From contig NZ_JAGGKM010000002.1 in NCBI RefSeq assembly GCF_017873715.1, positions 613,417 through 677,416 on the forward strand: a stretch of DNA of 64,000 bases. Direction: 5' to 3'. The stretch's first letter is position 1. Each line of letters starts with the position of its first letter. A program made the position numbers and the translations under genes. The notes under the pieces were generated by a model. It worked only from the letters and a program-made list of their open reading frames with translations. It was not told the DNA's origin and did not search any database. Positions 43,677 to 52,467 of the stretch are shown one piece after another. This stretch comes from Cytobacillus luteolus (GTDB lineage Bacteria > Bacillota > Bacilli > Bacillales > Bacillaceae_L).

Positions 43677-44522
43677 TTATAACTCATCTGCATATTGTTT
43701 TAGTTTTTGACTCATCATTTCAATTTCTTTTATAAAATTTGAAATTTCCACTGTTGAATTTGCCTGGTTATTTCCGACTTTAACAACCTTCTCAATTTCA
43801 ATTGAGATTGCATTCATAGATTGTTGAATATTTGTTAGTGTTTTGCGTATTTTTTCTGTAGATGCTACCGTTTCATTAGATAGTTTTCTAATCTCATTGG
43901 CAACTACTGAAAATCCAGCTCCCTTTTCACCAGCACGGGCAGCCTCAATCGATGCATTTAACCCTAGTAAATTGGTTTGGTCAGCGATTTTTTTTATAAA
44001 TGATAGAACTTCTTCTGTATTTTCTACTTCTTTTGATGCCTTTATTGATTTTTCCATTAATCCGTCACTTATTAATGATAGATCGGAAGCCGCTTGAGTT
44101 ATATTGTGAACTTGATTGTTTGCAGTAGAAAGAGAGTCAACAATTTGCTCAGATATGTTGCGTAATGCTCTTTCATTTTGTTTCTGCATCTGTATGGCAA
44201 CTGCCCCAATTACTTTCCTACCAATAACGATTGGTGCAGCTAACCCAGTAAAGGAAATTCCAAAAAATTCTGCCGGTACCTCTACTTCAATTTTCCTATT
44301 AAAGCGGATACAATCAGTTAATGGCTCTTCTGGATTAATTTTCATGCCAGGACGGGCTCCGATATCAATTTTTTTACTAGGATAATAGACTAACCACTCT
44401 TCAGTATTCGTAACCCCTATAGCAATATCTGGAAGCATAGAATGAATGATTGGAATAGTTTTTATAATGTTTGATAGTACCTCTTGTTCAGTAGCTTTTT
44501 CAGGAATAAATGATATCGTCAT
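43677..44522 (-). CDS. Soluble chemoreceptor-like protein (YfmS type)
   Basis: 281 residues, no TM. An N-terminal sensory part (1-115, [41 protein letters not shown]) and a short MCP coiled-coil signalling domain whose tip at 178-214 ([20 protein letters not shown]) matches the CheA/CheW-binding hairpin. Length and layout equal B. subtilis YfmS, a soluble chemotaxis receptor. Probably senses a cytoplasmic ligand. Confidence 0.87.
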   Translation of the reverse strand: MTISFIPEKATEQEVLSNIIKTIPIIHSMLPDIAIGVTNTEEWLVYYPSKKIDIGARPGMKINPEEPLTDCIRFNRKIEVEVPAEFFGISFTGLAAPIVIGRKVIGAVAIQMQKQNERALRNISEQIVDSLSTANNQVHNITQAASDLSLISDGLMEKSIKASKEVENTEEVLSFIKKIADQTNLLGLNASIEAARAGEKGAGFSVVANEIRKLSNETVASTEKIRKTLTNIQQSMNAISIEIEKVVKVGNNQANSTVEISNFIKEIEMMSQKLKQYADEL

Positions 44523-44672
44523 AATTTATCCTCTTTCTAAGATAATTATAGTTGTAATATGATTAACATTTTAGTCCATTTAGTCTAAAAGGTCCATCGT
44601 TATACACCTCTACTATCATTATTTATTTTAGTATTAGGTATTAAGAACTATATTAATCTAAATCTTCAACCT

Positions 44673-45644
44673 TTAACCCACATGATGTCTTTGAGCAACA
44701 TCCTCTTTATGTCTATAATGTCGATTAAGAGCATATCCAAACAATGAGGCGAGTAACTGCTGAAACAACATCCCAACTACAACAGGTACAGCCACTTGTG
44801 CCGGAAAAAAGGAAGTTGCAATAACTGCTCCAGCACTGATGTTTCGCATCCCGCCAGTAAAGGTAAGAGCAATTACCGTTTCCTGATTCCACTTAAATAA
44901 TTTGCCTAGTAAAAAGGCGAACAAGTACCCTGTGAAAGCAACAAAGAAAACAACGACAGCCACCCAGATTAGTCTTAAATCAACATTTCGTAAATATGGA
45001 GCTACAATCGCGCCATTTAACATTACAACAAGACCTAAACTGATTTTGGAAAATGGTGCTAATTTGGGTCCCCAACTCTCCTTTATATTCCCATTCGTTA
45101 TATGATTCAAAACCATACCTACTAGTGAAGGTAAGACAACCATTAAAAATAAACCTGTCATCATGCCACCAACATCCATCTCCACTTTCGTACCAACAAA
45201 GATAGAAAGTGTATAAGGTACGATAAACGGGGATAGTAATGTATCAATCAAGATGATTGATAAGGTTAGAGCAAGGTTTCCTCTACATATCGAAACCCAG
45301 AGAACACTCGTTATCCCAGTTGGAATGACTAGAGCTAATATTAACCCAGTAATTGTGTATACATCACCACTAAAAGTAAGATGTCCTACTGACCACGCCC
45401 AGACTGGCATTAAGATATGCAATAACCCTAACGCTAGTATGATTGGCAATGGATGTAGGATTGCTCTTTTCAGAGCGGTAAAATTTGAACTTAAACTTCC
45501 TGCAAATGTTATAAAGGCAAAAATCCAGGGTATTAAAAAGGTGAAATCAATTAACCAAACTGCAAATAACACTCCAAGAACAACTCCTGTTGGAGTAATC
45601 AAAGCCATATATTTTTCTAGTTGTTTGTTTACTGTCTGTAACAT
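44673..45644 (-). CDS. BASS-family sodium-dependent transporter (YocS-like)
   Basis: 323 residues, nine to ten TM helices. Bile acid:sodium symporter fold; VIPTGITSVLWVS and ALTFTGGMRNISAGAV are family signatures. Bacterial members carry organic acids, pantoate or other anions; substrate not known. RBS AGGAGTG upstream of the ATG. Monocistronic. Confidence 0.86.
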   Translation of the reverse strand: MLQTVNKQLEKYMALITPTGVVLGVLFAVWLIDFTFLIPWIFAFITFAGSLSSNFTALKRAILHPLPIILALGLLHILMPVWAWSVGHLTFSGDVYTITGLILALVIPTGITSVLWVSICRGNLALTLSIILIDTLLSPFIVPYTLSIFVGTKVEMDVGGMMTGLFLMVVLPSLVGMVLNHITNGNIKESWGPKLAPFSKISLGLVVMLNGAIVAPYLRNVDLRLIWVAVVVFFVAFTGYLFAFLLGKLFKWNQETVIALTFTGGMRNISAGAVIATSFFPAQVAVPVVVGMLFQQLLASLFGYALNRHYRHKEDVAQRHHVG

Positions 45645-45848
45645 TTAAAAAAACACTCCTAAATAGTTGCATCAACAAAACCTAATTATTTATTCTACTA
45701 GAATACCAGTTATTTGAATAGATACGTGTTAGGATAGTGTTCATTTCCATTATTACTCTTACAATTCTTCAAATTTTACTCTAAAATAATGTTGAAACTC
45801 ATTTTTTCTGGCTAGAATGGTAGTACGCAAGAGAGGAGTTGAGATCGC

Positions 45849-46985
45849 TTGAGACGATTGATATTATTATTTGCATTTCTTTTATTTCTTTTTTCAGCTT
45901 GGTCTACCTTTGAAAAATGGTTAGAAAAAAATAAATTAGATGTTACGCTAAACACACTAAAAACAGACATAGACGAAATACGTGCAAGTCCTGAATATAT
46001 TGCTGCTGTTGGAACAATTCAAGAAGGTATAATTCAATTGATGGATCAGCTTGACCAAAGGTTACAAACATCAGAAACAGATGTGAATTCAAAAACCGAG
46101 GTCCAAAAACCTGAGTTAATAACTCCAACAAAGCAAGCTTTTTCGATATATAATGTTGAACTTGGTGAAACACGAAGTGAGATAGAAAAAAGGATTGGCT
46201 CACCGATTAGATCAACTCCTAATGAATATGGTCTGATGTGGAATGCCTATCATGATAACTATCAAAACTTTATCATGATTTCCTATAATGTAAACGATGA
46301 GGTAGTAGGATTATATACTCCTCACGACCTCATCTCCTCCACTCATGGTATAGAAAGAGGAAGCGTAAAGGCATCAGTAATAGAGAAATTGGGAGTTCCA
46401 CTTAATAAGATTCGAAAAGGGATGACCTATTACCAATTTGAAAAAGACCGTGATTATGATGTATTTTTAGTGGATAACAGCTATGTCACCGTCTTTTACG
46501 ACCAACATCAACAAGATACTGTTACCTCCATACAAATTGTAAGTGAAGAGGTAGAAAAAAGTAAAAAAGAGTTTTATACAGCTTCTAGTGATACACTAAA
46601 AGAAGGCTTTGAGTACCAATTGTTCGACTTAACGAATGCCACTCGTGTAAATCATGAATTACCTATTCTTTCATGGGACGATCATGTTAAGGAAACAGCC
46701 CGCAAACATAGTCTTGATATGGCTCAAAATAATTATTTTTCACATACTAACCTTGAAGGACAGTCCCCTTTTGATCGGATGTTAGAAGACGATATACTTT
46801 TCACAGTTGCAGGGGAAAATCTAGCCTATGGACAATTTAGTAGTATATTTGCTCATGAGGGATTAATGAACTCCTTAGGTCACAGAGAAAATATCCTCCA
46901 GCCAGATTTTAGAAATTTAGGAGTTGGCGTAGCTTTTAATACAAAATCACAGCCATACTATACACAAAAGTTTTACAGTAATTGA
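45849..46985 (+). CDS. CAP-domain protein with CAP-associated N-terminal domain (YlbC-like)
   Basis: 378 residues from TTG with GAGAGGAGTTGAG. A hydrophobic N-terminal anchor, a CAP-associated domain (about 100-235, GETRSEIEKRIGSPIRS) and a C-terminal CAP/SCP domain (HELPILSWDDHVKETARKHS, DMAQNNYFSHTNLEGQSPFDR, AGENLAYG, LGHRENIL). Same architecture as B. subtilis YlbC, a probable cell-surface protein of unknown role; the His/Glu/His/Glu set of CAP tetrads is visible. Confidence 0.88.
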   Translation: MRRLILLFAFLLFLFSAWSTFEKWLEKNKLDVTLNTLKTDIDEIRASPEYIAAVGTIQEGIIQLMDQLDQRLQTSETDVNSKTEVQKPELITPTKQAFSIYNVELGETRSEIEKRIGSPIRSTPNEYGLMWNAYHDNYQNFIMISYNVNDEVVGLYTPHDLISSTHGIERGSVKASVIEKLGVPLNKIRKGMTYYQFEKDRDYDVFLVDNSYVTVFYDQHQQDTVTSIQIVSEEVEKSKKEFYTASSDTLKEGFEYQLFDLTNATRVNHELPILSWDDHVKETARKHSLDMAQNNYFSHTNLEGQSPFDRMLEDDILFTVAGENLAYGQFSSIFAHEGLMNSLGHRENILQPDFRNLGVGVAFNTKSQPYYTQKFYSN

Positions 46986-46991
46986 CTTAGC

Positions 46992-47015
46992 AAGAACACC
47001 AAACGAGGTGTTCTT
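46992..47015 (+). terminator. Terminator
   Basis: AAGAACACC / GGTGTTCTT with 6-nt loop and following T-run. Confidence 0.88.
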
Positions 47016-47062
47016 TTTTTATTTATGACGCCAACAGGTAACTATTTAAAATATTCTTTTAA

Positions 47063-47077
47063 TTATAGTTATTATAA
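47063..47077 (+). promoter_or_regulatory. PerR/Fur-type box
   Basis: TTATAGTTATTATAA matches the Bacillus PerR box TTATAATnATTATAA at all but one position. It lies 117 bp before the PerR-like gene, which suggests autoregulation. Confidence 0.7.
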
Positions 47078-47193
47078 AAAAGTATTCATTTTACTTTAAT
47101 AAATGTTATCATAAAATATCGATAAATTGTCTTGATCCATATCTCTATAATTGGATCCTAAATTTCAAATATATGTGGATAGGATGTTTTAGC

Positions 47194-47652
47194 GTGGAAG
47201 ATGATCAATACAAAGAACTCATTCCCTTTCTGAAAGAAGATGATCAATACAAAGAACTCATTCCCTTTCTGAAAGAACATGGTTTACGAATCACTCCTCA
47301 AAGACTTATTATCATAAAAACAATCATGTCATTAAAAGGGCATCCAACAGTTGATGATATCCATCGTGAAATACCTTATATCAGTGTTGCAACCATTTAT
47401 AACAATATTAAATTATTCGTGAAACTCAATATTCTAAAGGAACTTCCCTATGGAAACGGTTTTAGCAAATATGAGCTGCACAATTCGAACCACTATCACG
47501 TAATATGTGAAACATGCGGTGCTATTGTAGATTTTAACTACCCAAGTCTGGTTGAAATAGAACAAATTGTACGTAAGCTAACAAACTTTTATATTCGTAC
47601 TCACCAATTTGAAATCTATGGTGAGTGTACAGTTTGTCAGGCTGATAAATAG
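47194..47652 (+). CDS. PerR-like Fur-family regulator with an internal duplication
   Basis: 152 residues from GTG 47194 with ATAGGATG; the ATG at 47173 has no ribosome site. Winged helix then dimer domain with structural zinc cysteines Cys105/108 and Cys145/148. Compared with B. subtilis PerR, His37, His91, His93 and Asp104 are kept (His50, His100, His102, Asp113 here) but Asp85 is Glu94. A perfect 39-bp tandem repeat encodes DDQYKELIPFLKE twice at residues 3-15 and 16-28. A paralog sensing peroxide or metal, autoregulated through the box upstream. Confidence 0.85.
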   Translation: MEDDQYKELIPFLKEDDQYKELIPFLKEHGLRITPQRLIIIKTIMSLKGHPTVDDIHREIPYISVATIYNNIKLFVKLNILKELPYGNGFSKYELHNSNHYHVICETCGAIVDFNYPSLVEIEQIVRKLTNFYIRTHQFEIYGECTVCQADK

Positions 47653-47732
47653 GGCAGAATAGCCATTTATTGAGTAACTTTTGAGAATAAATATAATAAA
47701 GAGTAATCATAGAAAGGAAGAAGAAGAAATCT

Positions 47733-47843
47733 ATGTTAACTAAGCAGAAGATTTGTCCAAAATGCCAGGGTATTGTAAAAATGCTAAAGCATAGTGTGAA
47801 GTGTAATTGTGGCATCCGTATTAAAACTATGAATAGTAAGTGA
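47733..47843 (+). CDS. 36-residue zinc-ribbon-like microprotein
   Basis: MLTKQKICPKCQGIVKMLKH then SVKCNCGIRIKTMNSK. Two Cys pairs, C8-x2-C11 and C24-x-C26, fit a small zinc ribbon. Ribosome site GAAAGGAAG is 12 bases from the ATG, and a terminator follows. It is preceded by the PerR-like gene by 80 bp. Possibly nucleic-acid binding; function unknown. Confidence 0.68.
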   Translation: MLTKQKICPKCQGIVKMLKHSVKCNCGIRIKTMNSK

Positions 47844-47854
47844 CATAAATAAAA

Positions 47855-47885
47855 AAACAGGTGATTTCAGTAAAATCACCTGTTT
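47855..47885. terminator. Bidirectional terminator
   Basis: AAACAGGTGATTT / AAATCACCTGTTT with 5-nt loop between convergent genes. Confidence 0.87.
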
Positions 47886-47907
47886 TTATTTAATTTTCTG
47901 TTGCTCT

Positions 47908-48633
47908 CTATAAATCTGGATTATTAGCTGTAATTAAATTAACAATGTTGCTAATTGCCCCCATCGTTTGACCTTTAAACACATCTGGTACCGTTTCATT
48001 GTAATTTGTTGAGTAGTAGAATGTACCCTTATCACTGTTATACCAGTACCCAAGGTTTTTCAATAAATTTTGTAGTTCCTCAGGCAATGTTGATATACCT
48101 GTATTCTCAATTAAATACTTTGAAGGTAAAATCCATACATCAATGTCTCCAGTTCCAGTATGTACCTCAAATAGGTCACGTTCCGTTTTTGAAATCCATT
48201 GACCTTTAGAATAGAGAGATATACGTGCTGCCTCTAAGCCAGAAATTCCATTTAAATTTATACCAAAGATTTGGTCTATGACTCTACGAATCTCTGAGCT
48301 TTCTATTTTCTCACCATAGTACTGGAGATATAAATCCATTACCTGAACCTTCGGTAGCGACATAATATAGGCTTCCTGTTCGCTCAAGGTGCCTTCCATA
48401 GAAAGTATCTGCCTTACCCCATCCATGATTTCATCTGGATAGGAACGCGTTGCCTTTCCCTCTCCCTCTTCTGATACTCGATTTAAGTTTATCCCAAAAA
48501 TATCATTAACAATGCTACGTATTTCAATAGAATCTATCTTCTTTCCATAGAAATCCAGGTATTTGTCCATGACCTCAACCTTAGCCATTGCTTCAATCGA
48601 CGCAAGTGCTAATCCCTTGTTAATAATCTCCAC
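47908..48633 (-). CDS. Protein with a duplicated helical domain, unknown function
   Basis: 241 residues from GTG 48633 with AAGGAGTGCTAATA. Two copies of a 36-residue module at about 18-53 and 95-131: V(E/Q)VMDxYLxxYGxKIxSxEIRx, then IFGINLNxxS. The C-terminal 100 residues are beta-rich (FEVHTGTGDIDVWILPSKYL). No signal peptide or TM. I do not recognise the family; a regulatory or ligand-binding role is conceivable. Confidence 0.72.
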   Translation of the reverse strand: MEIINKGLALASIEAMAKVEVMDKYLDFYGKKIDSIEIRSIVNDIFGINLNRVSEEGEGKATRSYPDEIMDGVRQILSMEGTLSEQEAYIMSLPKVQVMDLYLQYYGEKIESSEIRRVIDQIFGINLNGISGLEAARISLYSKGQWISKTERDLFEVHTGTGDIDVWILPSKYLIENTGISTLPEELQNLLKNLGYWYNSDKGTFYYSTNYNETVPDVFKGQTMGAISNIVNLITANNPDL

Positions 48634-48759
48634 TATTAGCACTCCTTCAATTTTTCTACTTTTTTCGACTTAATTATATAATTACGTCGACAATATGAAA
48701 ACTAATTTCTACCATATGAGGAAAGTTTTATTATTTTTAAGTCTTTGTACCTACAAAAA

Positions 48760-48787
48760 AACAACCAATCCCAAAGAATTGGTTGTT
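48760..48787 (-). terminator. Terminator of the DUF1189-OsmC operon
   Basis: AACAACCAAT / ATTGGTTGTT stem, T-run on the minus strand. Confidence 0.85.
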
Positions 48788-48794
48788 CTTCATT

Positions 48795-49271
48795 TTATTC
48801 TTCCTCATATTCTTCGATGTCCCATGAATGAATGAACTCCACATTTCCCTTAAGGGTTTGGGCAACTGGGCAGCCTTGTTCAAAAACATTTAGAGCTCTT
48901 TCAGCTGCGTCCCGCTTACCCGCTGGAATCTTTAACTCATAGTGACAACGGATTTTTGTAATCTTTAATACACCATCCGGTGCTTCAATGGTTCCTTCAA
49001 CACTCGTTTTTAGTTTATCTGGATACGTTGGGATTTTACGCACTACCAGTGCGCGTGATAACGTTCCCGTTAGTCAACCACCAGCAGCTGCAACGATATG
49101 GTCTAGGGTTGAAGGATATTCCACTTCGGGTACAGCCCCATAGAATTCCTTTACCCCTCCATGGACACCATAGTCAACTGGCTCATCTTCAAAACCTTTA
49201 ATAAATGCCTGACGATGTGGGGGTTGCTTTTGAATAATTGTAATTTTGGTCAATTCAATTGGTTTACTCAT
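48795..49271 (-). CDS. OsmC-family protein read through TGA, probable selenoprotein
   Basis: 158 residues if the in-frame TGA at 49074-49076 (codon 66) is decoded. ATG 49271 has GGAGGGGATAGG. OsmC fold: GFEDEPVDYGVHGGVKEFYG, then LDHIVAAAGG-[TGA]-LTGTLSRALV, where relatives have Cys; the second OsmC cysteine is in FEQGCPVAQTL. So TGA sits at the peroxidatic cysteine. The frame continues without another stop to a normal TAA with intact family sequence, so a simple pseudogene is less likely. A hairpin with a GGU loop follows the TGA. Expected to reduce organic or lipid hydroperoxides. In operon behind a DUF1189 gene. Confidence 0.82.
49038..49054 (-). promoter_or_regulatory. Candidate bacterial SECIS hairpin in OsmC mRNA
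   Basis: GCGCACT / AGTGCGT, seven pairs with a GGU loop, 27-29 nt after the UGA, inside the 16-37 nt window reported for bacterial SECIS loops. A second short stem TAACG-GGAA-CGTTA lies between (49059-49072). Confidence 0.6.
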
Positions 49272-49305
49272 CCTATCCCCTCCATTGATACTAGTTTGGC
49301 TTGTT

Positions 49306-50091
49306 TTAGTATGTGTCAATTGGTTCGCTAAACTCACTTTCTTCCTTTGGGCTGAAATGCTTCATAGCAAGCCACATATATGCAATTGCAATCACATAAT
49401 ATACTAGATTATGTAAGTCTGCGCTAAATACTTGTAGCAGAATATCTAATAGAATAGGTACAGTTAAAGCATAAATAGCTAAGCTGTAAAGACTTCCGAA
49501 AGACAGCTTCTTTTTTCGGATTGCTGCAAGGATTAAACCTACCAATGCTAATAGCAGTGAACTGAATAACTTTCCGATGAAAAAGCCAATCCAGACAAAG
49601 AATGCAGCAATAAAACTAAACCATTGTAGTAAAGGTAATTTGTCAACGATATCATCTTGGTCAAACGTGATTCCAACAAAATCGCCGAAAGAGAATGCTT
49701 CTGATTTAAATCCATTTTCTTTTGTAATGACTTGATCAGATAAAATTAGTGTCGCTGATTCATATTGATCTAAAATATCAGGTGTTGTTTGCCCCGTTGT
49801 ATCAATAATAAGGGTACTACCATCTAAATCTTCGTGTATGATGGGCATTGGTTCCTTCACATCAAGCACACCATTTGAAAAAGTGAACTCAGGAATATTG
49901 CCACTAATATCCGAAACAAAACCACCTATATCCTTATTAATCTGGAATCCGATAATAATACTATGTATCGTTCCAAAAAGTAGCGTGAATAGAAATAGGT
50001 AGAGAAATGCTTTTCCTACACCTTGCTTAACCATATCTGGATACTTTTCAAATTTCCCCATACTAAAAATAAACTTATTAAAAAATCCCAT
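49306..50091 (-). CDS. DUF1189 membrane protein
   Basis: 261 residues from ATG 50091 with TAGGAGGATTTACAAC. First TM at about 22-45 after the family motif FNKFIFSMGKFEKYP, an extracytoplasmic domain of about 110 residues (VLDVKEPMPIIHEDLDGSTL, IIDTTGQT), then four TM helices. DUF1189 proteins are conserved in Firmicutes with unknown function. The OsmC gene follows 34 bp downstream on the same transcript. Confidence 0.85.
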   Translation of the reverse strand: MGFFNKFIFSMGKFEKYPDMVKQGVGKAFLYLFLFTLLFGTIHSIIIGFQINKDIGGFVSDISGNIPEFTFSNGVLDVKEPMPIIHEDLDGSTLIIDTTGQTTPDILDQYESATLILSDQVITKENGFKSEAFSFGDFVGITFDQDDIVDKLPLLQWFSFIAAFFVWIGFFIGKLFSSLLLALVGLILAAIRKKKLSFGSLYSLAIYALTVPILLDILLQVFSADLHNLVYYVIAIAYMWLAMKHFSPKEESEFSEPIDTY

Positions 50092-50337
50092 GTTGTAAAT
50101 CCTCCTAAACCTTGTCTTATTTTCCATTTTATTCATTAGTTTTGAAAATAATCAAGTTATTTTTTTAGTTCATGTAATAAAAACTGGCAGGAAATGTCAT
50201 ATCTTTTTTTCATTGAGTATCTGACCTAGACATATACATATATAGTTTGTTTGAAATTTTTACCCAGGGGTATATGGATGAAGGTGTTGCGTTTAGGTCA
50301 TATATAGGGAGGTATAAATTACCAACACCCCTTCGAA

Positions 50338-50847
50338 TCAATCAAGTTCTTTGTAGTAAAAAATGGTAGCATGGAACTCACCATTAGCAGATTTCGCGTA
50401 ATTTGGAATTTTCCCTGCTTCCAAATATCCCATTGTGCGATATAGCTGGTTAGACGGGTCTCCTTCTCTCGTATCGAGAACAAGTAGTGACCTTCCCTCA
50501 CTCTTCGCTTTTTCCTCTAGCCTTTCCATCAACTGGCGACCAATCCCCATTCGTCGAAATCCGGGATGTGTCATTAATTTGGCCACCTCTGCACGATGAC
50601 ATCCGTTTGCCTTCATATTCAAATGGAGTTGAACGGTACCAGAAATCTCATTTCCTACTTTTGCAATAAATAGAATGCATTCAGTCTGTAGGACACCATC
50701 CCAATATGCTCGGGCTTCACTCATTCCCAAAGGTGGGAGAAATCCAATTGATGCACCATCTTCTACAACTTGTACGAGGAGCTCTGAAAGCTGACCCATA
50801 TACTCATCAAGTACGAGAACTTCTTCAATCACCACTTTTTGCTCCAT
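50338..50847 (-). CDS. GNAT N-acetyltransferase
   Basis: 169 residues from ATG 50847 (GGGGGATTACACA). Motif A VAKLMTHPGFRRMGIGRQLM binds acetyl-CoA, and LYRTMGYLEAGKIPNYA closes the fold. Resembles the AAC(6')-like or general GNAT branch; the acceptor is unknown. Alone; the 245 bp downstream to the DUF1189 gene show no other gene. Confidence 0.85.
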   Translation of the reverse strand: MEQKVVIEEVLVLDEYMGQLSELLVQVVEDGASIGFLPPLGMSEARAYWDGVLQTECILFIAKVGNEISGTVQLHLNMKANGCHRAEVAKLMTHPGFRRMGIGRQLMERLEEKAKSEGRSLLVLDTREGDPSNQLYRTMGYLEAGKIPNYAKSANGEFHATIFYYKELD

Positions 50848-51072
50848 TGTGTAATCCCCCATTAATTAAAATACTCAAGCCACCAAGGGTAATCATATTG
50901 CCCTTTTAATTTGTCGTCAATTCAATTATTACCTCTAATCTTATAATAACTTTATATAACCCATACCAAAAACCTACCACATTTGGTAAACTTATGAAAA
51001 GTAATTTTTCAGAAAATGAAACTCACTAACAACCAAATACGTATATGAAGATACTAATAAGGAGGTATTCCC

Positions 51073-51297
51073 ATGACAGGATTAGTAGCGGTTGTAATGA
51101 TATTTTCGATTCCTTTGGTAGCTCTTGTTACTGAGCATTTTCAAAAACAAGCAAAAGTAAAGCGAGACATGCTCAAGGATGAATTAGAGCTTGAGAAACT
51201 AAAACACGAAAACTACCTGATAGAAACACAGAAATTGCGACTCGAACTCGAACATATGCAAAACAAAGAAACAAAAAACGAATCAAGGTTACTGTAG
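51073..51297 (+). CDS. Small TM/coiled-coil protein
   Basis: 74 residues: TM helix (4-22), then a highly charged coiled coil (AKVKRDMLKDELELEKLKHE, followed by IETQKLRLELEHMQ). AAGGAGGTATTCCC precedes the ATG. Small membrane-tethered coiled coils of this kind occur throughout Bacillus with unknown role. Confidence 0.75.
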   Translation: MTGLVAVVMIFSIPLVALVTEHFQKQAKVKRDMLKDELELEKLKHENYLIETQKLRLELEHMQNKETKNESRLL

Positions 51298-51316
51298 TAA
51301 AGTAACTTTGATTCGT
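51278..51316. terminator. Bidirectional terminator
   Basis: ACGAATCAAGGTTACT / AGTAACTTTGATTCGT with one mismatch between convergent genes; it overlaps the last codons of the plus-strand gene. Confidence 0.82.
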
Positions 51317-51325
51317 ATTTTCATG

Positions 51326-51973
51326 TTAAAATTCCTCATGCCAGCTCTTATCACCTTCTAAGCGGACCCCTTTGTCGATATACTCAAGAGAAACACTGCC
51401 ATGCTTAACCCCTGCTTCTTTTTGCAAATAGCTAACGATGCCTTCAAAAAGTTCTTTGTCCCAAGAGTCTGCCTTCCTAGGGATAAAGATCATCACATGA
51501 GGTTTCGCTTCATAATCCTTATAACTACTCGGTTGATTTGGGTCAACGTTGAACTCAATTCCAGTTCTTTCTGGGTAAAAGATCCAAAGTTCATCAAGTG
51601 TACCCAATGTACTTTCTAGATAAGGTCGAATTTCACCTTCTAATTGTCGTTCCCATTGATCCGCAATATAGGTATCTTCCATTTGATTTGTCTCTTTATT
51701 AAAGAACACTAAAAACTGCGTCCCATCACGTTTATTTTCTGCATTAGCAGCATACTCAAAATGAGTAAAGTTTCCCATATTATCATATAACGTATCAAAT
51801 ATAACGACTTTATCGGTAAAGGTGTTTGCTATATATTCTTCAGCTTGTCTTTCAATCTTAGCAACCTCATCTTTATCTGGCTTCATGCTTTGGAGAAAAA
51901 TAAAAATCATTATGCCAATAATCAAAACAATACCAGATAGAATACCTAATACCCATTTTATTAAAGTCTTCAT
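51326..51973 (-). CDS. Membrane-anchored protein of unknown function
   Basis: 215 residues: N-terminal TM (WVLGILSGIVLIIGIMIFIF) then an extracytoplasmic part with DEVAKIERQAEEYIANTF, FEYAANAENKRDGTQF and HVMIFIPRKADSWDKE. Similar single-TM lipoprotein-like proteins are scattered in Bacillus, but I cannot name the family. The HNH gene upstream is on the same strand, 87 bp away. Confidence 0.68.
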   Translation of the reverse strand: MKTLIKWVLGILSGIVLIIGIMIFIFLQSMKPDKDEVAKIERQAEEYIANTFTDKVVIFDTLYDNMGNFTHFEYAANAENKRDGTQFLVFFNKETNQMEDTYIADQWERQLEGEIRPYLESTLGTLDELWIFYPERTGIEFNVDPNQPSSYKDYEAKPHVMIFIPRKADSWDKELFEGIVSYLQKEAGVKHGSVSLEYIDKGVRLEGDKSWHEEF

Positions 51974-52060
51974 AATTCCCCCTATATGTCTTTTTATCTA
52001 TCGTACCATAAATATCACCGAATTTATCCAATAAAATGGAATCATATGTATGTACACCTG

Positions 52061-52351
52061 TCATCTTCCTTTACGTTTCCGCTCATTGGATTTACGAATT
52101 TTCATTAGTTTGGTTGAAGGTTGTTTACGAATCCATTTAATAAAGCTTGATAACTTTTCATCCTCCCTTAGATCTCGGATGGTGGCTAATCGTGCAGCAA
52201 TTTCCTGGTTTGTATAAAGTGCATGTATTTGTTTATGGCACGGAATACATAAATTAGCAGTTTCACCAAAAGTTCCACCCATTTCCTTGGGTACTAAATG
52301 ATGTACTGTCGTATCCACTTCATCCCGACCACAAAGTTCACAAACTTCCAT
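52061..52351 (-). CDS. HNH endonuclease domain protein (YisB-like)
   Basis: 96 residues. Zinc cysteines Cys4, Cys7, Cys35, Cys38 and the HNH core His17-His18, Asn33, His39, His43 (VHHLVPKEMGG, ANLCIPCHKQIH). Basic C-terminus (RKSNERKRKGR). Size matches B. subtilis YisB. Probably a nuclease, DNA target unknown. Not next to any phage gene. Confidence 0.85.
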   Translation of the reverse strand: MEVCELCGRDEVDTTVHHLVPKEMGGTFGETANLCIPCHKQIHALYTNQEIAARLATIRDLREDEKLSSFIKWIRKQPSTKLMKIRKSNERKRKGR

Positions 52352-52467
52352 AACAATCCTCCAAAACCTATTTTATCAGTTTGCAAAATTCCACTCATCT
52401 TTGCAACTATGCATTGTTAAACTAAGTATCCTCCATTAACCTCTCATCCAAACATTCTTTTATAAAA

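Noticed and set aside
48795..49337. OsmC gene as an ordinary pseudogene or two separate short genes
   Set aside because: One frame throughout, no frameshift, family sequence intact on both sides, and the stop is exactly at the catalytic Cys. A recent point mutation or sequencing error remains the main alternative and is listed in the findings.
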